NCBI GenBank assembly: GCA_021527695.1
Contig: JAKFAO010000006.1
Coordinates: 1,426,001-1,490,000, forward strand
Direction of reading: 5' to 3'
Length of the DNA stretch: 64,000 nucleotides
From: Naematelia aurantialba
Lineage: Eukaryota; Basidiomycota; Tremellomycetes; Tremellales; Naemateliaceae
Shown here: piece by piece, positions 31,559-42,483 of the stretch
Layout: every line of letters starts with the position of its first letter
How positions within the stretch are numbered: the first letter of the stretch is position 1
Position numbers and translations under genes: made by a program
Notes under the pieces: model-generated
Told to the model about the DNA's origin: nothing
The model's input: only the letters and a program-made list of their open reading frames with translations
Databases searched by the model: none

Positions 31559-34500
31559 ATGGCGGCTTTCGAGGGTGCCGTTCCCTCTGCAAATGTGCCG
31601 GTGTCTGAGCAGGCGACATCACTGGCCCCGGCGACTCACTCTATCGTCGTAGCCGAGGCCACTCCCCCAACGTCGCCCATCCCGGAGCCACTCTCACCTT
31701 CCAAGGCAGGGCGCCCGGCCATCATTCGAGCTCCCCCATCGTTCAGTGCCCTGGCGCCCGTCAAGCCTCCAGGTAGCCTGTACCCACCTGCCACGACTCG
31801 TGGCATAGACTTTGATGGGCCCGCCGACGACTGGCAGGAGAGCATGGGCGAGGCCGACATGGTCCTCGAGCTCGCCGATGGTCTCGCCCTCGCTGGGCAC
31901 TCGTTCGGCGCAAAGAAGAGCGTGGCTGGGGAATGCGTATTCCAGACCGGTGAGCTACATGCCTTGACGTTCTGCACTCCCACTCAATCATACAGGCATG
32001 GTGGGCTACCCCGAGTCCCTAACCGACCCGTCCTACTCGTCGCAAATTCTGATCCTCACCTACCCTCTGGTCGGCAACTACGGTGTGCCCGCGCGACCTG
32101 ATGAGCCCACGTCTTCCATCCCCACCGCTCAGGATGCGCACAACGTTCCGCCTTCCACTGACCTGCTTGACTCACTTCCCCTCGAGTTTGAGTCCTCGCA
32201 CATCCACGTGGCGGCGCTTGTCGTCGCCAACTACCATCCCAGCTACTCGCATCATCTCGCCACGTCGAGCCTCGGCAAATGGCTGCAGGAGCAAGGCATC
32301 CCCGCCCTCTGGGGTGTGGACACCAGGATGCTCACCAAGAAGCTGCGTGAGGGTGGTGTCCTACTCGGACGGGTCCTTACCCGATCCAGCGATGCAGGAG
32401 AGCGCGGACGATCACCGGAGCCCGGGGTCCTGGGAGGAGTTCAGAAGCTCTTGAATGGCATATCTACTTCGATGACACGATCTGGCTCGGTGGATAACCG
32501 ACACGACCTGAATTGGCGGGAGAATTATCAGACAGTGCCGTACAGCGACCCCAACGAAGAGAATCTCGTCGCCAAGGTCTCTACCAAGCGCCCGACAGTT
32601 TATACCGCCGTCACTGGATCAGACAAAAGAGTGCATCCAAAGACAGGACGGCCAATGCGAGTCGTTGCCGTCGATGTGGGCATGAAGTGGAACCAGATCC
32701 GATGCTTCCGTGAACGTGGCGTCGAGGTCAAGGTCGTTCCATGGGTGAGTTGAGGTTAGAAGCACGAGCGCTTATCGCCAGGATTATGATTTCAACGCAG
32801 AAACCGAGTCATATGACGGTTTGTTCGTCTCCAACGGTCCGGGTGATCCCTCAATGGTGCGCGAGACCATAACAAACCTGCGCAAAGCGCTCCAGACTGC
32901 CAAAGTCCCTGTCTTTGGTATCTGTCTCGGCCATCAGCTGCTTGCCTTGGCATCCGGAGCCTCCACTCGCAAGATGAAATACGGCAACCGAGGCATGAAC
33001 ATTCCCTGTACTTGTGCCACTTCCGGCCGATGCTACATCACCTCGCAGAATCACGGATACGAGGTTGACGTTTCGACCCTCAAAGACGGATGGGAGCCTC
33101 TCTTCACAAATGCCAATGACAACAGCAACGAAGGCATTTGGATGGGCAAGAACGGCAAGCCGTTCTTCTCCGTGCAATTCCACCCCGAATCGGCCCCGGG
33201 TCCTCGGGATACAGAATTCCTGTTCGATGTCTTCATCCAGAGTATGGCCGAGTGCGCGCGCGAAGGTCGTCTGGTCCCCATCGACATGCCTAGCGGGGAG
33301 CTCGCTGCCAACATTGCAGCGCGACCAAGAGAGCAGGTCAAGAAGGTTCTTGTGCTTGGCTCTGGCGGTCTCTCGATTGGTCAAGCAGGAGAGTTCGACT
33401 ACTCGGGCTCTCAGGCCATCAAGGCACTGAAGGAGGAAGGGATTTACACCATCTTGGTCAACCCGAACATCGCTACCATTCAGACCTCGAAGGGTCTCGC
33501 CGACAAGGTGTACTTCCTACCTGTCACCCCCGAATTCGTCCTCAAGATCATCAAGCATGAGAAGCCCGATGGAATCTACTGCACTTTTGGCGGTCAGACA
33601 GCCCTGAGTGTCGGAATCAAATTGAAAGACGAGTTTGCAAAGCTTGGTGTCAAGGTTCTGGGAACACCCATCGAGACCATCATCACTACAGAAGATCGTG
33701 AAATGTTCGCACGAGCCATGGAAGAGATCGGAGAGAAATGTGCCCAGTCCGCCACCGCTGTCAATCAGCAAGAAGCACTGGAAGCGGCCAAGACCATTGG
33801 CTATCCAGTCATCGTCCGAGCAGCCTTCGCCCTCGGCGGTCTCGGTTCCGGCTTCGCGAAGAACGAGGAAGAACTCACTGATCTTTGCGGCAAGGCCTTC
33901 GCTATCAGCCCGCAAGTCTTGGTCGAGAAGAGTATGAAGGGCTGGAAGGAGATTGAGTACGAGGTGGTCCGTGACTGCCGGAACAACTGTATCACAGTCT
34001 GTAACATGGAGGTGAGCTTTTGCCGCTTGACAGCTGCTGACTACGTAGAACTTTGACCCTCTTGGTATTCACACTGGTGATTCCATTGTTGTTGCGCCCT
34101 CGCAGACTCTTTCCGATGCCGACTACAACATGTTGCGGACGACAGCAGTCAATGTCATTCGCCACCTCGGCGTCATCGGCGAGTGCAACATCCAGTACGC
34201 ACTCAACCCGTACTCGAAGGAATACTGCATTATCGAAGTCAACGCGCGTCTTTCGCGCTCGTCTGCACTGGCCTCCAAGGCCACCGGATATCCTTTGGCT
34301 TTCATTGCTGCTAAACTCGGCTTGAACATTCCTCTCAACGAGATCCGCAACTCGGTTACGAAGCTTACGTCGGCCTGCTTCGAGCCAAGTCTCGACTACT
34401 GCGTGGTGAAGATCCCGCGATGGGATCTCAAAAAGTTCAGCCGCGTCAGCACTGCTCTAAGCAGTAGCATGAAGTCCGTCGGAGAAGTTATGGCCATCGG

Positions 34501-37500
34501 TAGGACGTTTGAAGAGACAATCCAGAAGGCCATCCGGTGCATCGACGACCAGTTCCCTGGATTTGGCGAGCATGTCGTTATCGAGGACATCGACTACGAG
34601 ATCGCCAATCCCACTGATAAGCGTCTCTTTGCTATTGCCACCGCGTTCAAGCGGGGTTACTCCGTCGACAAGATCAACCAAATGTCAAACATTGACAAGT
34701 GGTTCTTGACTCGTCTTGAGAGGCTTTCCAAGACCGAGTCGATCATTGCGTGAGTCATTATTCATGTCAGCTGAAATGAGCTGATACGGTTCTTCAGGAA
34801 ATACACGCTGCCGACTGTCCCTACCGGACTCATCCGTAATGCGAAGCAAATTGGTTTCTCCGACCGGCAGATTGCCAAGGCGCTGAACTCGAACGAGCTT
34901 GCCGTCCGCCGTCTTCGAGTGGAGGCCGGTATCATGCCTTTCGTCAAGCAGATCGATACCGTTGCCGCTGAATTCCCAGCCTTCACCAATTACCTGTACA
35001 TGACTTACAACGCCAGCCAGCACGACGTGTCCTTCGAAGACAACGGAGTCATGGTGCTCGGTTCGGGTGTCTACCGAATTGGATCGTCGGTCGAGTTCGA
35101 CTGGTGTGCCGTGCGAGCCATCCGCACGATTCGTGAGAAAGGCCTTAAGACGATCATGATCAACTACAACCCCGAGACTGTCAGTACCGACTACGATGAA
35201 GCCGATAAGCTCTACTTTGAGAACATCTCACTCGAAACTGTACTCGACATCTATGACATGGAGCACTCGAGTGGTGTGGTGCTGTCTATGGGCGGACAGA
35301 CGCCGAACAATATTGCGCTCACTCTATATCGTCAGAACGTCAAGATTTACGGTACCTCCCCGGAAATGATCGACACTGCCGAGAACCGATACAAGTTTTC
35401 ACGTATGTTGGACAAGATCGGCGTCGACCAGCCTCTATGGAAGGAACTTACCAGCTTTGACGAGGCCAAGGCTTTCTGCGACAAGGTTGGCTACCCCACT
35501 CTTGTCCGACCGTCGTACGTGCTGTCAGGCGCTGCAATGAACGTTGTGTTCTCCGAAGATGATCTTGCGAGCTACCTGCTCCAAGCCGCAGACGTGTCCC
35601 GAGACCATCCGGTCGTTATCTCCAAGTACATCGAGGAGGCAAAGGAGATCGAGATGGACGCTGTGGCTCGGGACGGCAAGATGGTCATGCACTATATCTC
35701 GGAGCACGTCGAAAATGCCGGTGTGCATTCGGGTGATGCCACCCTGATTCTGCCGCCACAGGATCTCGACCCAGAAACCATTCGCAAGATCGAGATTGCC
35801 ACGCAAAAGATTGGTCAGGCTCTCAACGTCACTGGCCCATACAACATCCAGTTCATCGCCAAGGACAACGAGATCAAGGTCATCGAATGCAACTTGCGTG
35901 CGGCTCGTTCATTCCCATTCGTGTCCAAGGTAACGGGGATCGACGCGATCGAGCTTGCCACAAAGGTTATGCTGGGCTTCCCGGTGACCCCCTATCCTGA
36001 TGTCAAAATGCCGGTGAACTATGTGGGAGTCAAGGTGCCTCAATTCTCCTTCTCTCGTCTCTCTGGAGCGGACCCTATTTTGGGCGTCGAGATGGCCTCG
36101 ACCGGTGAGGTGGCCTGTTTCGGCAAGGACAGATACGAGGCGTACCTGAAGGCACTGATTTCGACGGGTATCCGGCCTCCCAAGAAGAACATTCTGCTTT
36201 CAATTGGTTCGTTCAAGGAAAAGCTGGAGATGTTACCATCCGTGCACAAGCTCCACCGTATGGGCTACAATCTCTTCGCCACGTCTGGTACTGCCGACTT
36301 TATCCAGGAGCACGGCGTTCCCGTCAAGTACCTGGAGGCGCTTGCGCAGGACGAGGAAGACCCGCAAAAGGCCGAGTACTCCCTCAGTCAGCACTTGGCC
36401 AACAACCTCATTGATCTGTACATCAACTTGCCCTCGAAGAACAGGTACCGCCGACCCGCCTCGTATATCAGCAAAGGATACCGCTCGCGGCGAATGGCTG
36501 TCGACTTTGCCGTCCCGCTCATCACGAATGTCAAATGCGCCAAGCTGTTCATCGAAGCGATCATCCGGAAACCCACCTTCGACATTACGTCGGTAGACTA
36601 CAAGACGTCGCACGAGACACACACTTTCCCAGGTCTTGTCTCAATTCAAGCCTTCGTGCCAGGTGCGGCTGAGTCGGGTTCGCCCGACTTCGGTATCGCG
36701 ACGCAGGCTGCGATCCGGGCAGGATTTACTGTGGTCCAGATGATCCCGCAGGGCCTGTCGTCGGCTGTCGAAGATGAACTTTCTTTGCAGCGCGCCCAGG
36801 CGAATGCGTCTGGCTCAGCTCACTGCGACTATTTCTTCTCGGTGGCAGCTACGCCTGACAATGCGAGTCGGCTGGGTGATGCTCTTGCAGCTGGGGCCAA
36901 GGCGCTCTTCATCCCCTTCAACAACTTCTTCGGTTCAGTCAACAAGGTCACCAGTGTCGCACAGCACTTTGCCGCCTGGCCGCAGGACAAGCCTATCATC
37001 ACGGATGCAAGGGCTACGGACTTGGCGTCCATTCTTCTGTTGGCTAGTCTTAACAGCCGGAGCATCCACATCACGGGCGTGTCAACGAGAGACGACATTC
37101 TCCTCATTGCGCTTGCCAAGGGCAAGGGACTCGCAGTGACATGCGACGTCGCGATCTATGCTCTATTCTACAGCCAGGTTGATCATCCGACCGTCACGTG
37201 CTTGCCGTCAGCGGAAGACCAGCAGGCACTCTGGGACAATCTCTCCACCATTGATGTCTTTACCGTCGGGGTGTTGCCATATGAGTTTGGCCAAGCTCTC
37301 GGCAAAGACGTGTCTGCAAAGACGGGCGTGGAGGATTCGCTCCCGCTCCTGCTCACTGCGGTGGCGAGCGGCCGGCTCACCCTCGACGATGTCTCGCTGC
37401 GCCTCAGTGAAAATCCAAGGGCAATCTTTGGCATCGCTGAACAATCGCAGACATATGTTGAGGTCGAGGTCAACCGGCAGTCGACGTTCCATGTCGACAC

Positions 37501-38890
37501 TTGGTCGCCGTTGGAAGGCTCGACCGTCTCGGGCAACGTTCATCGGGTCGTCATCAACAGCCACTCAGTCTTCTTGGACGGAACGACTTTCTCGATGCCA
37601 CTTGGCCGCGATGTGTCTGCTACCGGACCGCGCATCGGCGCCAAGCCTGCGCGGGGATCGATATCGCTGCCACAGCGACCATACATCGCTGGCATGACCT
37701 CACCCCGACAAGAACGAGCCTCCATGGGAGCGCCTCTGATGTCACTTGCGGCCGCACCCCCAATCAGAGACATCTCGCCTGTCCGCACTCTATCATCTCT
37801 GCAGACGTCGGCGTCATTTTCTCACCGGCACATTCTGTCGGTCAAGCAGTTCAACAAGGAAGACCTGCACCTGCTGTTCAACCTTGCGTCTGAGATGCGC
37901 ACGCAGGTGGAGCGGTCCGGATCGGTCGATACGCTCCGAGGACGCGTGCTCTGCACCCTGTTCTATGAGCCGTCGACGCGGACCTCCACATCCTTCGAGG
38001 CAGCCATGAAGCGGTGTGGCGGTGAGGTCGTGCAGGTCACTGCGTCTACTTCGTCAGTGGTCAAGGGCGAGTCGCTGGCAGATACCATCAGGACGGTGGG
38101 CTGTTATTCAGACGCTGTGGTACTGCGACACCCTGCAGTCGGATCAAGCAAGTCGGCTGCCAAATCGTCGCCTGTGCCTATCATCAATGCCGGCGATGGT
38201 GTTGGGGAACACCCCACGCAGAGTTTGCTTGACGTATTCTGTATTCGAGAAGAGCTGGGTTCCGTCAACGGTATTACCGTCACGCTGAGTGAGTGATCCC
38301 TCCTCGAATATTATCCGCGTACAAACAAATAAGTCACCATCATCCTCGAGTTATCACGACTTGTGGGTCTATGCTGACGGGTCACGCAGTTGGTGATTTG
38401 AAGAACGGACGGACCGTGCACTCGCTGGTCAAGCTGTTATCGCTATACGAAGTCAAGCTGAACTTTGTCTCTCCGCCGTCCCTGACCATGCCGGAGCAAG
38501 TCAAGATCGAAGCCTCGCGCGCCGGCATCCAGTGGGACGAGTACTACAGCCTCGACGGGGTGATTGCCAAGTCGGACGTCTTGTACTGCACGAGGGTGCA
38601 GAAGGAGCGTTTCGACAATCTTGCGGAATACGAGGCGGTCAAGGACATATTTGTGATCAACAACGACGTGTTGGCGCGTGCAAAGGAGAGCGCGATTGTC
38701 ATGCACCCCTTGCCTAGGGTCAATGAGATTGACCCAGAGGTCGACTTTGACTCGAAGCGCGCGGCGTATTTCCGACAAATGCGATACGGGCTCTTTGTTA
38801 GTTCTCTTTTCCTCTGCTTGTGAGAAATGGGGTGGGGGCTGATCGAACTAGGTCCGAATGGCGCTGCTCACCCTTGTCCTGGGAGCATAG
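31559..38890 (+). CDS. URA2: URA2-type multifunctional protein: glutamine amidotransferase, carbamoyl-phosphate synthase, inactive DHOase-like, aspartate transcarbamylase
   Basis: This enzyme catalyses the first two steps of pyrimidine synthesis. Seven exons (31559-31949, 31996-32744, 32782-34011, 34049-34749, 34798-38288, 38390-38796, 38852-38890) encode 2335 residues. A Ser/Pro-rich N-terminus precedes the amidotransferase (to about 565; nucleophile Cys about 428 in [15 protein letters not shown]). The two CPSase halves follow (about 566-1600; [80 protein letters not shown]). The DHOase-like part (about 1625-1990) has [10 protein letters not shown] where active enzymes carry the HxH zinc motif, so it is inactive as in yeast. 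ATCase (about 2033-2335) shows [28 protein letters not shown] and [15 protein letters not shown]. Regulation by UTP is known in the family but not visible here. Confidence 0.97.
32745..32781 (+). other. 37-bp intron of URA2
   Basis: GTGAGT...CGCCAG between VKVVPW and DYDFNAE. Its length is not a multiple of three and it contains an in-frame stop, so it must be spliced. No good CTRAY branch site is visible. Confidence 0.8.
34012..34048 (+). other. 37-bp intron of URA2
   Basis: GTGAGC...TACGTAG between VCNME and NFDPLG, with a CTGAC branch site only 7-8 bases from the acceptor. Exon frames agree only when it is removed. Confidence 0.85.
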
Positions 38891-39791
38891 AGAATACCTT
38901 GTTCAAGGAGTTAGAATCCGGTTTTGTGGGAGCGTAACAGGAGCCATGTCGGTGTGAGCTAGGTTGTGGTGGATAAGGATCGACGAGGTAGGCGGGGACA
39001 GGAGGAGGGATGGACTTTAGTACATAGTGTCGAGCATATACAATTTCCGTGCATTTCCCCCCATATAGCTAGATGAAACAGATGTGCATTTTGATGATGC
39101 GGGGGCAAAGGCGCTGCGTTAGTCGAGTATGTCGGCGCTGATGGTATGTCCTCTGTGCGTCGTCGTTCAGTGCCAGTGCCAGCGTAACTGGCGGGGCCGG
39201 CGCGTGTGCTCAAATCCGGAGGCATGGTGCATGGTGCATGGTGCATGGTGCATGGTGTATGGTGTATGGTGCATGGTGCATGGTGCATGGTGCATGGTGC
39301 ATGGTGCATGGTGCATGGTGCATGGTGCATGGTGCATGGTGCATGGTGTATGGTGCATGGTGCATGGTGCATGGTGCATGGTGCATGGTGCATGGTGCAG
39401 ATGACAGCGTTGCACTTGCACATTGTACATTGCGCTGCACGTTGTACCGGTGTACGAGTGTACTGGTCGTGAGACAATAACCTCGCACTGTGATGCATTG
39501 CAATAGACCCGGAAGAAAAACGGAGCAAAAAGTGAGCTGTCGATGGACAGTAAGGAGGGAGGATGAACAGTGTCCGGATAGGTAGATCGAGACTTTGATA
39601 GTTGGTATATAGTTGGTAGATGGTGGTGGATGTTCCTGAGCAGATAGGCACTGGGCAGACTAGGCCGTCGGTAGAGAGGATGGCTAATCCTCGGTAGAGA
39701 TGGGCCACTCCTCGGCAGAGAGGTTGGTCAATTCCTGGTAGAGGGGCCAGTCCAGTAGAGACCATGACGAAGTAGCCAGAGTCCAGCCGCC
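38891..39791. other. Convergent intergenic region containing a satellite array
   Basis: This 0.9-kb space lies between the ends of URA2 (+) and the GPI-protein gene (-). Apart from the 7-bp array it has short GGTAGA/GGCAGAG-type repeats at about 39600-39745 and no supported gene. Confidence 0.5.
39223..39399. repeat. Tandem array of the heptamer CATGGTG, about 25 copies
   Basis: About 177 bp are almost perfect CATGGTG units, with a few CATGGTGTATGGTG variants. Because 7 is not a multiple of 3 and the unit makes no stop, all frames are open on both strands (repeating MVHGAWC or CTMHHAP peptides). The ORFs seen here are repeat artefacts. Confidence 0.95.
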
Positions 39792-41171
39792 CTAACAGAC
39801 CGCTACCATGCCCATCACCACCACCGCCACCGCCCCGCCAAACGCCCCTCCTGCATGGGCGAATTTGCCTTGCGCAGAACTCGCAGACGAGCTCGATGCC
39901 GCAGCGGTGTCCGACGCCGACGCCGAGGCTGAAGCCGAGCCAGACGCAGCGTCTGAACCGGTAGCACCAGAGGCCGTCGTACTGGCGCCAGCTGCGGAGT
40001 CAGACCCAGAGGCCGAGCTGGTATCGCTGTCAGAGGCGGAAGCGGCCGTGGTCGAGGCGGAGTCCGTGGCGCTGGCGGCGCTGCCTTGTCCAGCGGTTGC
40101 GGCGCCCGATCCAGTCAGGTCGCCGGTGGCGGCCTCGCCGCCGCCCGTGGCGGTCAGGGTGGGGGCGACGTAGTTTGCTACAGGGGTCAGCGGCGAGATG
40201 AGGGAGCAAGCAAGAGACAGGAGCAAGCTTGAGAAAAGAGCAAGCTAGTGAGTGGTCAAAGCCAAGTGCGAGTAACTGCACTGGCACTAGCGCTGGCAGG
40301 AAGAAAACCCACCAGTAGTAGGCGACGGCAGGGGGCTGGTCGTAAACGACAGACTCGCAGCCGTGTAATTCTGGTTGGCACAAGACTCCTGCAAGGTCTG
40401 CCAGTCGGAGAGCTGGGTCTTGTCCGTGTTGCCGTTGGCAGTGTTGCAGGACCCGCAGTTGTAGATGTCTTCGAGGTAGGTTGCAGAGCCTGGTTTGGCA
40501 GCGTTAGCATTAGCCTCGAAGCGTCCGATGCAACCTAATCCCGATCGCTGACCGAGGACAAGACGGAGAGCGCACAAACGAGCAAGGGAAGAAGGAAGAG
40601 CGCAAGCGCGATATGGAGAGAGAGCTCACACTGGCAGGCGACATCTGTTGATGCACAAGTATCAAACGCGCAAGCAAAGTTGCACTCTGAGATCTCAGTC
40701 GTACAATCCGTCTGCGAGCCGGTCAGCAACGTGGCGAGTGCCGCCGCATCGTTCGAGTTGAGACAGGTCGCGCAGGTCGACGCGTCAGAGGGAAAGGCCT
40801 CGCAGAAGCACGCGTATATCTCGGTACCGGTGCTGTTGCTGTATTGCGTCTGGGACGAGCGGTCAGCATGCAGCGCCTACCCCAGGAGGGCAGGGGGAAA
40901 GACGCGGGACTCACCTCGCAAGAGTAGGCTACACGGATCGTCTCGGAGCAATCGTCAGAGCACGCCGAGGGGAACTATTCGTACGTCAACATCTGCGTTC
41001 ATGCAATGCCGCCGCCTGCGCGCCGATCCCAATCTCGATCGATGGGTGGGAAAGCGAAAGCGAAAGCGTTGTGTTACTCACATACATCCAGTTGGGCGCC
41101 GCCTGGGCAGAGGCCAAGGCAGCTCCGACGACGGCCGTTGCCGACACGAGGAGAAGGGTCCTGGGAGCCAT
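39792..41171 (-). CDS. Secreted, Cys-rich, Ser/Thr-rich GPI-anchored cell-surface protein
   Basis: Exons join to a protein starting with a signal peptide (MAPRTLLLVSATAVVGAALA, cleavage near ASAQA). A Cys-rich part follows, with CSDDCSE, VAYSCETQYSNSTGT, YACFCEAFPSDASTCATCLN, DCTTEISECNFACAFDTCAS, and NCGSCNTANGN before the last intron. The C-terminal third is a Ser/Ala/Thr repeat region ending in a hydrophobic tail (FGGAVAVVVMGMVAVC), the classic GPI-anchor signal. The cysteine spacing recalls small fungal wall proteins but does not clearly match CFEM. Introns are short, with canonical GTGAGT donors. The ATG at 41171 is the only one with a signal peptide. Confidence 0.8.
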
Positions 41172-42483
41172 GGTGTAGTGTGTTTTGCAACGTGCAACGA
41201 GTGTGCGTGAAGTGTGACTTGACTGATGTGTTGGCAAAGTGTCCGTCTGTGAGGGGTAAATCAGGCCAGTGGATGCGAGATGAAGCTGGTACTCGGTAAG
41301 GTGGGGTACTGGGAGGATGGGAAACGCGAGAGGGGCAGACGAATACTACCTCGTACTCTGTACTCTATTTATCGGTAACTCTGCACATGCATGCCAAGCG
41401 TGAGCAAAGTTTGTTGTTCTGCCAGCAGCCGCCCTCTGGTGCCTCCAGTACATCGGTACGCTTGGCCACGGGACACGGGGTGGTCAACTGCCGGGCAAAT
41501 ATAACCCGCCCGATGTGCGCCCGACGTGCGTTCCTGGACCACGATTAGCCGGCTTCAGAGCCAAAGCCTGGCTCGGACTCTAGGGGTCCGGTCGTCCGGC
41601 ACCCGAACGTGAGAGGCGTCGAGGCTGTTCCCTGCTGTTGGGTCAAGCACCGCGGTCAGAGTGCAACACAGACGCCAGGACAACAACACAAGGGTGGTGG
41701 CGCGCACCGCGGAGGAGGGGCGCACAAACAAGACCGTGTTTGTTGCATCACTACAGACGCGTCGAAACGTGAACGCGTATTCTTTGCGTGTCCTCGATGA
41801 CTGGGTCTCGTGATGAGACGAGCTCAGACTAACGAGGTCAGCTGTCGAGATGATAGCATGGACGTTATTCAAAGGTAAGGCTGCTTCACCGCTTCCCATG
41901 ATTCCCCACAGGACACAGATTAGATTCATCACCGGGTGAAGGAGAGAACAGGAACGGTCTGCAAGTAACCCACTTCGGTTCTAGTCCGGAGGTTGTTCCT
42001 AGAATACCAAGATTACTATACCATACACGTCCCGGATGCCGTTAGCCGGACTCTGTCATCGCTGGCTCTCGCCGCTACTTGCGAAACTCGCTACACTGCC
42101 GGTGAACAGAGCTCTATCAGTAAAAGCACTATGACTGCGCATCACTATCGTGTCACCGATTGCACGTGGATGTAGTAGTGTGTTCTCTCACGTTGTCTTG
42201 CTGCCGGATATCTTCTCACACTCGTCTGCGAGCAGAATATGGATGCTACCAGCGCCTTCGCATGATGGAGAGGGGATGCTACACTGCCACGCTCGGCCAT
42301 CTTGATGTCATGAAACGCCGCTGTATATCGCCGGGGTCCTTTAGCGAACCTGACACTCAAAGATAAAAAGCCGTCTTTAAAGAAGGTCGGAAAACGCGCG
42401 GCCACGGCAAAATCCCCCACGGCGACAGATTTCGTCCACGCGTCTTACGTAACAGGACACGGAGTGGAGGCAGTCCACCCAGC
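41172..42483. other. Divergent intergenic region, 1.3 kb, no supported gene
   Basis: The region lies between the GPI-protein gene (-) and MOT1 (+). Only short frames are present. Base composition is more balanced than in the coding flanks. No tRNA or repeat is supported. Confidence 0.45.
41363..41372 (-). promoter_or_regulatory. TATA-like element upstream of the GPI-protein gene
   Basis: On the minus strand the sequence reads ATAAATAG about 195 bp before the start codon at 41171. Position and sequence suit a TATA box, but the leader length is unknown. Confidence 0.4.

Noticed and set aside
36600..37700. Active dihydroorotase within URA2
   Set aside because: The HxH metal-binding motif is missing ([10 protein letters not shown] instead), as known for fungal Ura2, so only a DHOase-like structural domain is claimed.
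39129..39503. Several overlapping ORFs encoding MVHGAWC or APCTMHH repeats
   Set aside because: A heptamer array without stops is open in every frame; no gene model supports translation.
41975..42000. tRNA-like T-arm (GGTTCTAGTCC)
   Set aside because: A stem can be drawn, but there is no matching acceptor stem, A box or anticodon arm upstream.
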